Source: Pseudomonadota bacterium
Lineage (GTDB): Bacteria; Pseudomonadota; Gammaproteobacteria; Steroidobacterales; Steroidobacteraceae
NCBI GenBank assembly: GCA_021820785.1
Contig: JAKADE010000141.1
Span: 1 to 7,042 of the forward strand
Reading direction: 5' to 3'
DNA: 7,042 nt
The translations under genes and the position numbers were made by a program. This document shows, in pieces, positions 6,909 through 7,042 of this stretch. Positions within the stretch are counted from its first letter, which is position 1; each line of letters opens with the position of its first letter. The notes under the pieces were generated by a model, which was not told where the DNA came from, did no database searches, and saw nothing but the letters and a program-made list of their open reading frames with translations.

Positions 6909-6922
6909 CCCCCGCGCCCCCC

Positions 6923-7042
6923 ATGAGCCAACCCATCCGCAACATCGCCATCATTGCGCACGTCGATCACGGCAAGACCACGCTCGTCGACTGCCTGCTG
7001 AAGCAGTCCGGCACGTTCGCCGCGCACGAGAAGCTCGCCGAA
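6923..7042 (+). CDS. typA: Ribosome-associated GTPase TypA/BipA (N-terminus only, cut by window end)
   Basis: TypA/BipA is a translational GTPase related to EF-G and LepA that binds the ribosome and is needed for growth under stress such as cold. Only the first 40 codons are here. They contain [18 protein letters not shown], whose AHVDHGKT (residues 12-19) is the G1/P-loop, and then LLKQSGTF, a near match to the start of E. coli BipA. The family is about 600 residues long, so most of the gene lies outside the window. The ATG at 6923 is the only possible start, because the conserved region begins five residues later and no in-frame start codon is seen in the leader. Unusually there is no Shine-Dalgarno; instead the start is directly preceded by two C6 runs separated by GCG. 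An extended -10 promoter lies at 6867-6875. Confidence 0.95.
   Translation, partial: MSQPIRNIAIIAHVDHGKTTLVDCLLKQSGTFAAHEKLAE

Noticed and set aside
6871..6922. A short leader-peptide frame starting at ATG 6871 ([10 protein letters not shown]...) before typA.
   Set aside because: The ATG is inside the -10 box, so it would not be in a transcript from that promoter, and the frame simply runs on into typA in another reading frame.

Overview
The window is high-GC DNA with dense, short-spaced genes and looks like an ordinary chromosomal stretch of a proteobacterium. The typA start, the GlpQ-like phosphodiesterase and the small DUF6491-like lipoprotein together suggest a Gammaproteobacterium of the Xanthomonadales/Nevskiales/Steroidobacter kind. 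That placement is an inference from protein character, not a database result. I see no rRNA, tRNA, CRISPR array, insertion sequence, integrase or phage gene.

Layout. Positions 1-2487 hold three genes on the minus strand, read right to left: a GlpQ-like glycerophosphodiester phosphodiesterase (2487-1432), a 99-residue cysteine-containing protein of unknown function (1352-1053), and a thioredoxin-reductase-like ferredoxin/flavodoxin-NADP+ reductase (994 to the window edge, C-terminus cut off). Only 26 bp from the phosphodiesterase start, and pointing the other way, is a short-form glycogen branching enzyme glgB (2514-4409, +). After it, in the same direction, comes a 145-residue lipoprotein (4484-4921, +). 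Its last 10 bp overlap the end of a convergent gene for a one-piece ABC exporter (6756-4912, -). Divergent from the exporter, across a 166-bp intergenic region with several palindromes and a good extended -10 box, begins typA/bipA (6923 to the window end, +), of which 40 codons are visible.

How the genes fit together. There is no single obvious pathway. The phosphodiesterase frees glycerol-3-phosphate from phospholipid headgroups, GlgB branches glycogen, the reductase moves electrons between NADPH and ferredoxin/flavodoxin, the exporter resembles the NisT/lantibiotic-type branch of ABC transporters, and TypA is a ribosome-associated stress GTPase. The parts least explained by known families are the small Cys protein beside the reductase, the lipoprotein, the possibly leaderless glgB start in a 26-bp divergent spacer, and the typA start that has no Shine-Dalgarno and sits behind a C-rich tract.

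I did not find convincing evidence of a new multi-gene system here. Very long open frames antisense to the real genes exist (up to about 620 codons opposite glgB), but they are by-products of the high-GC codon usage.
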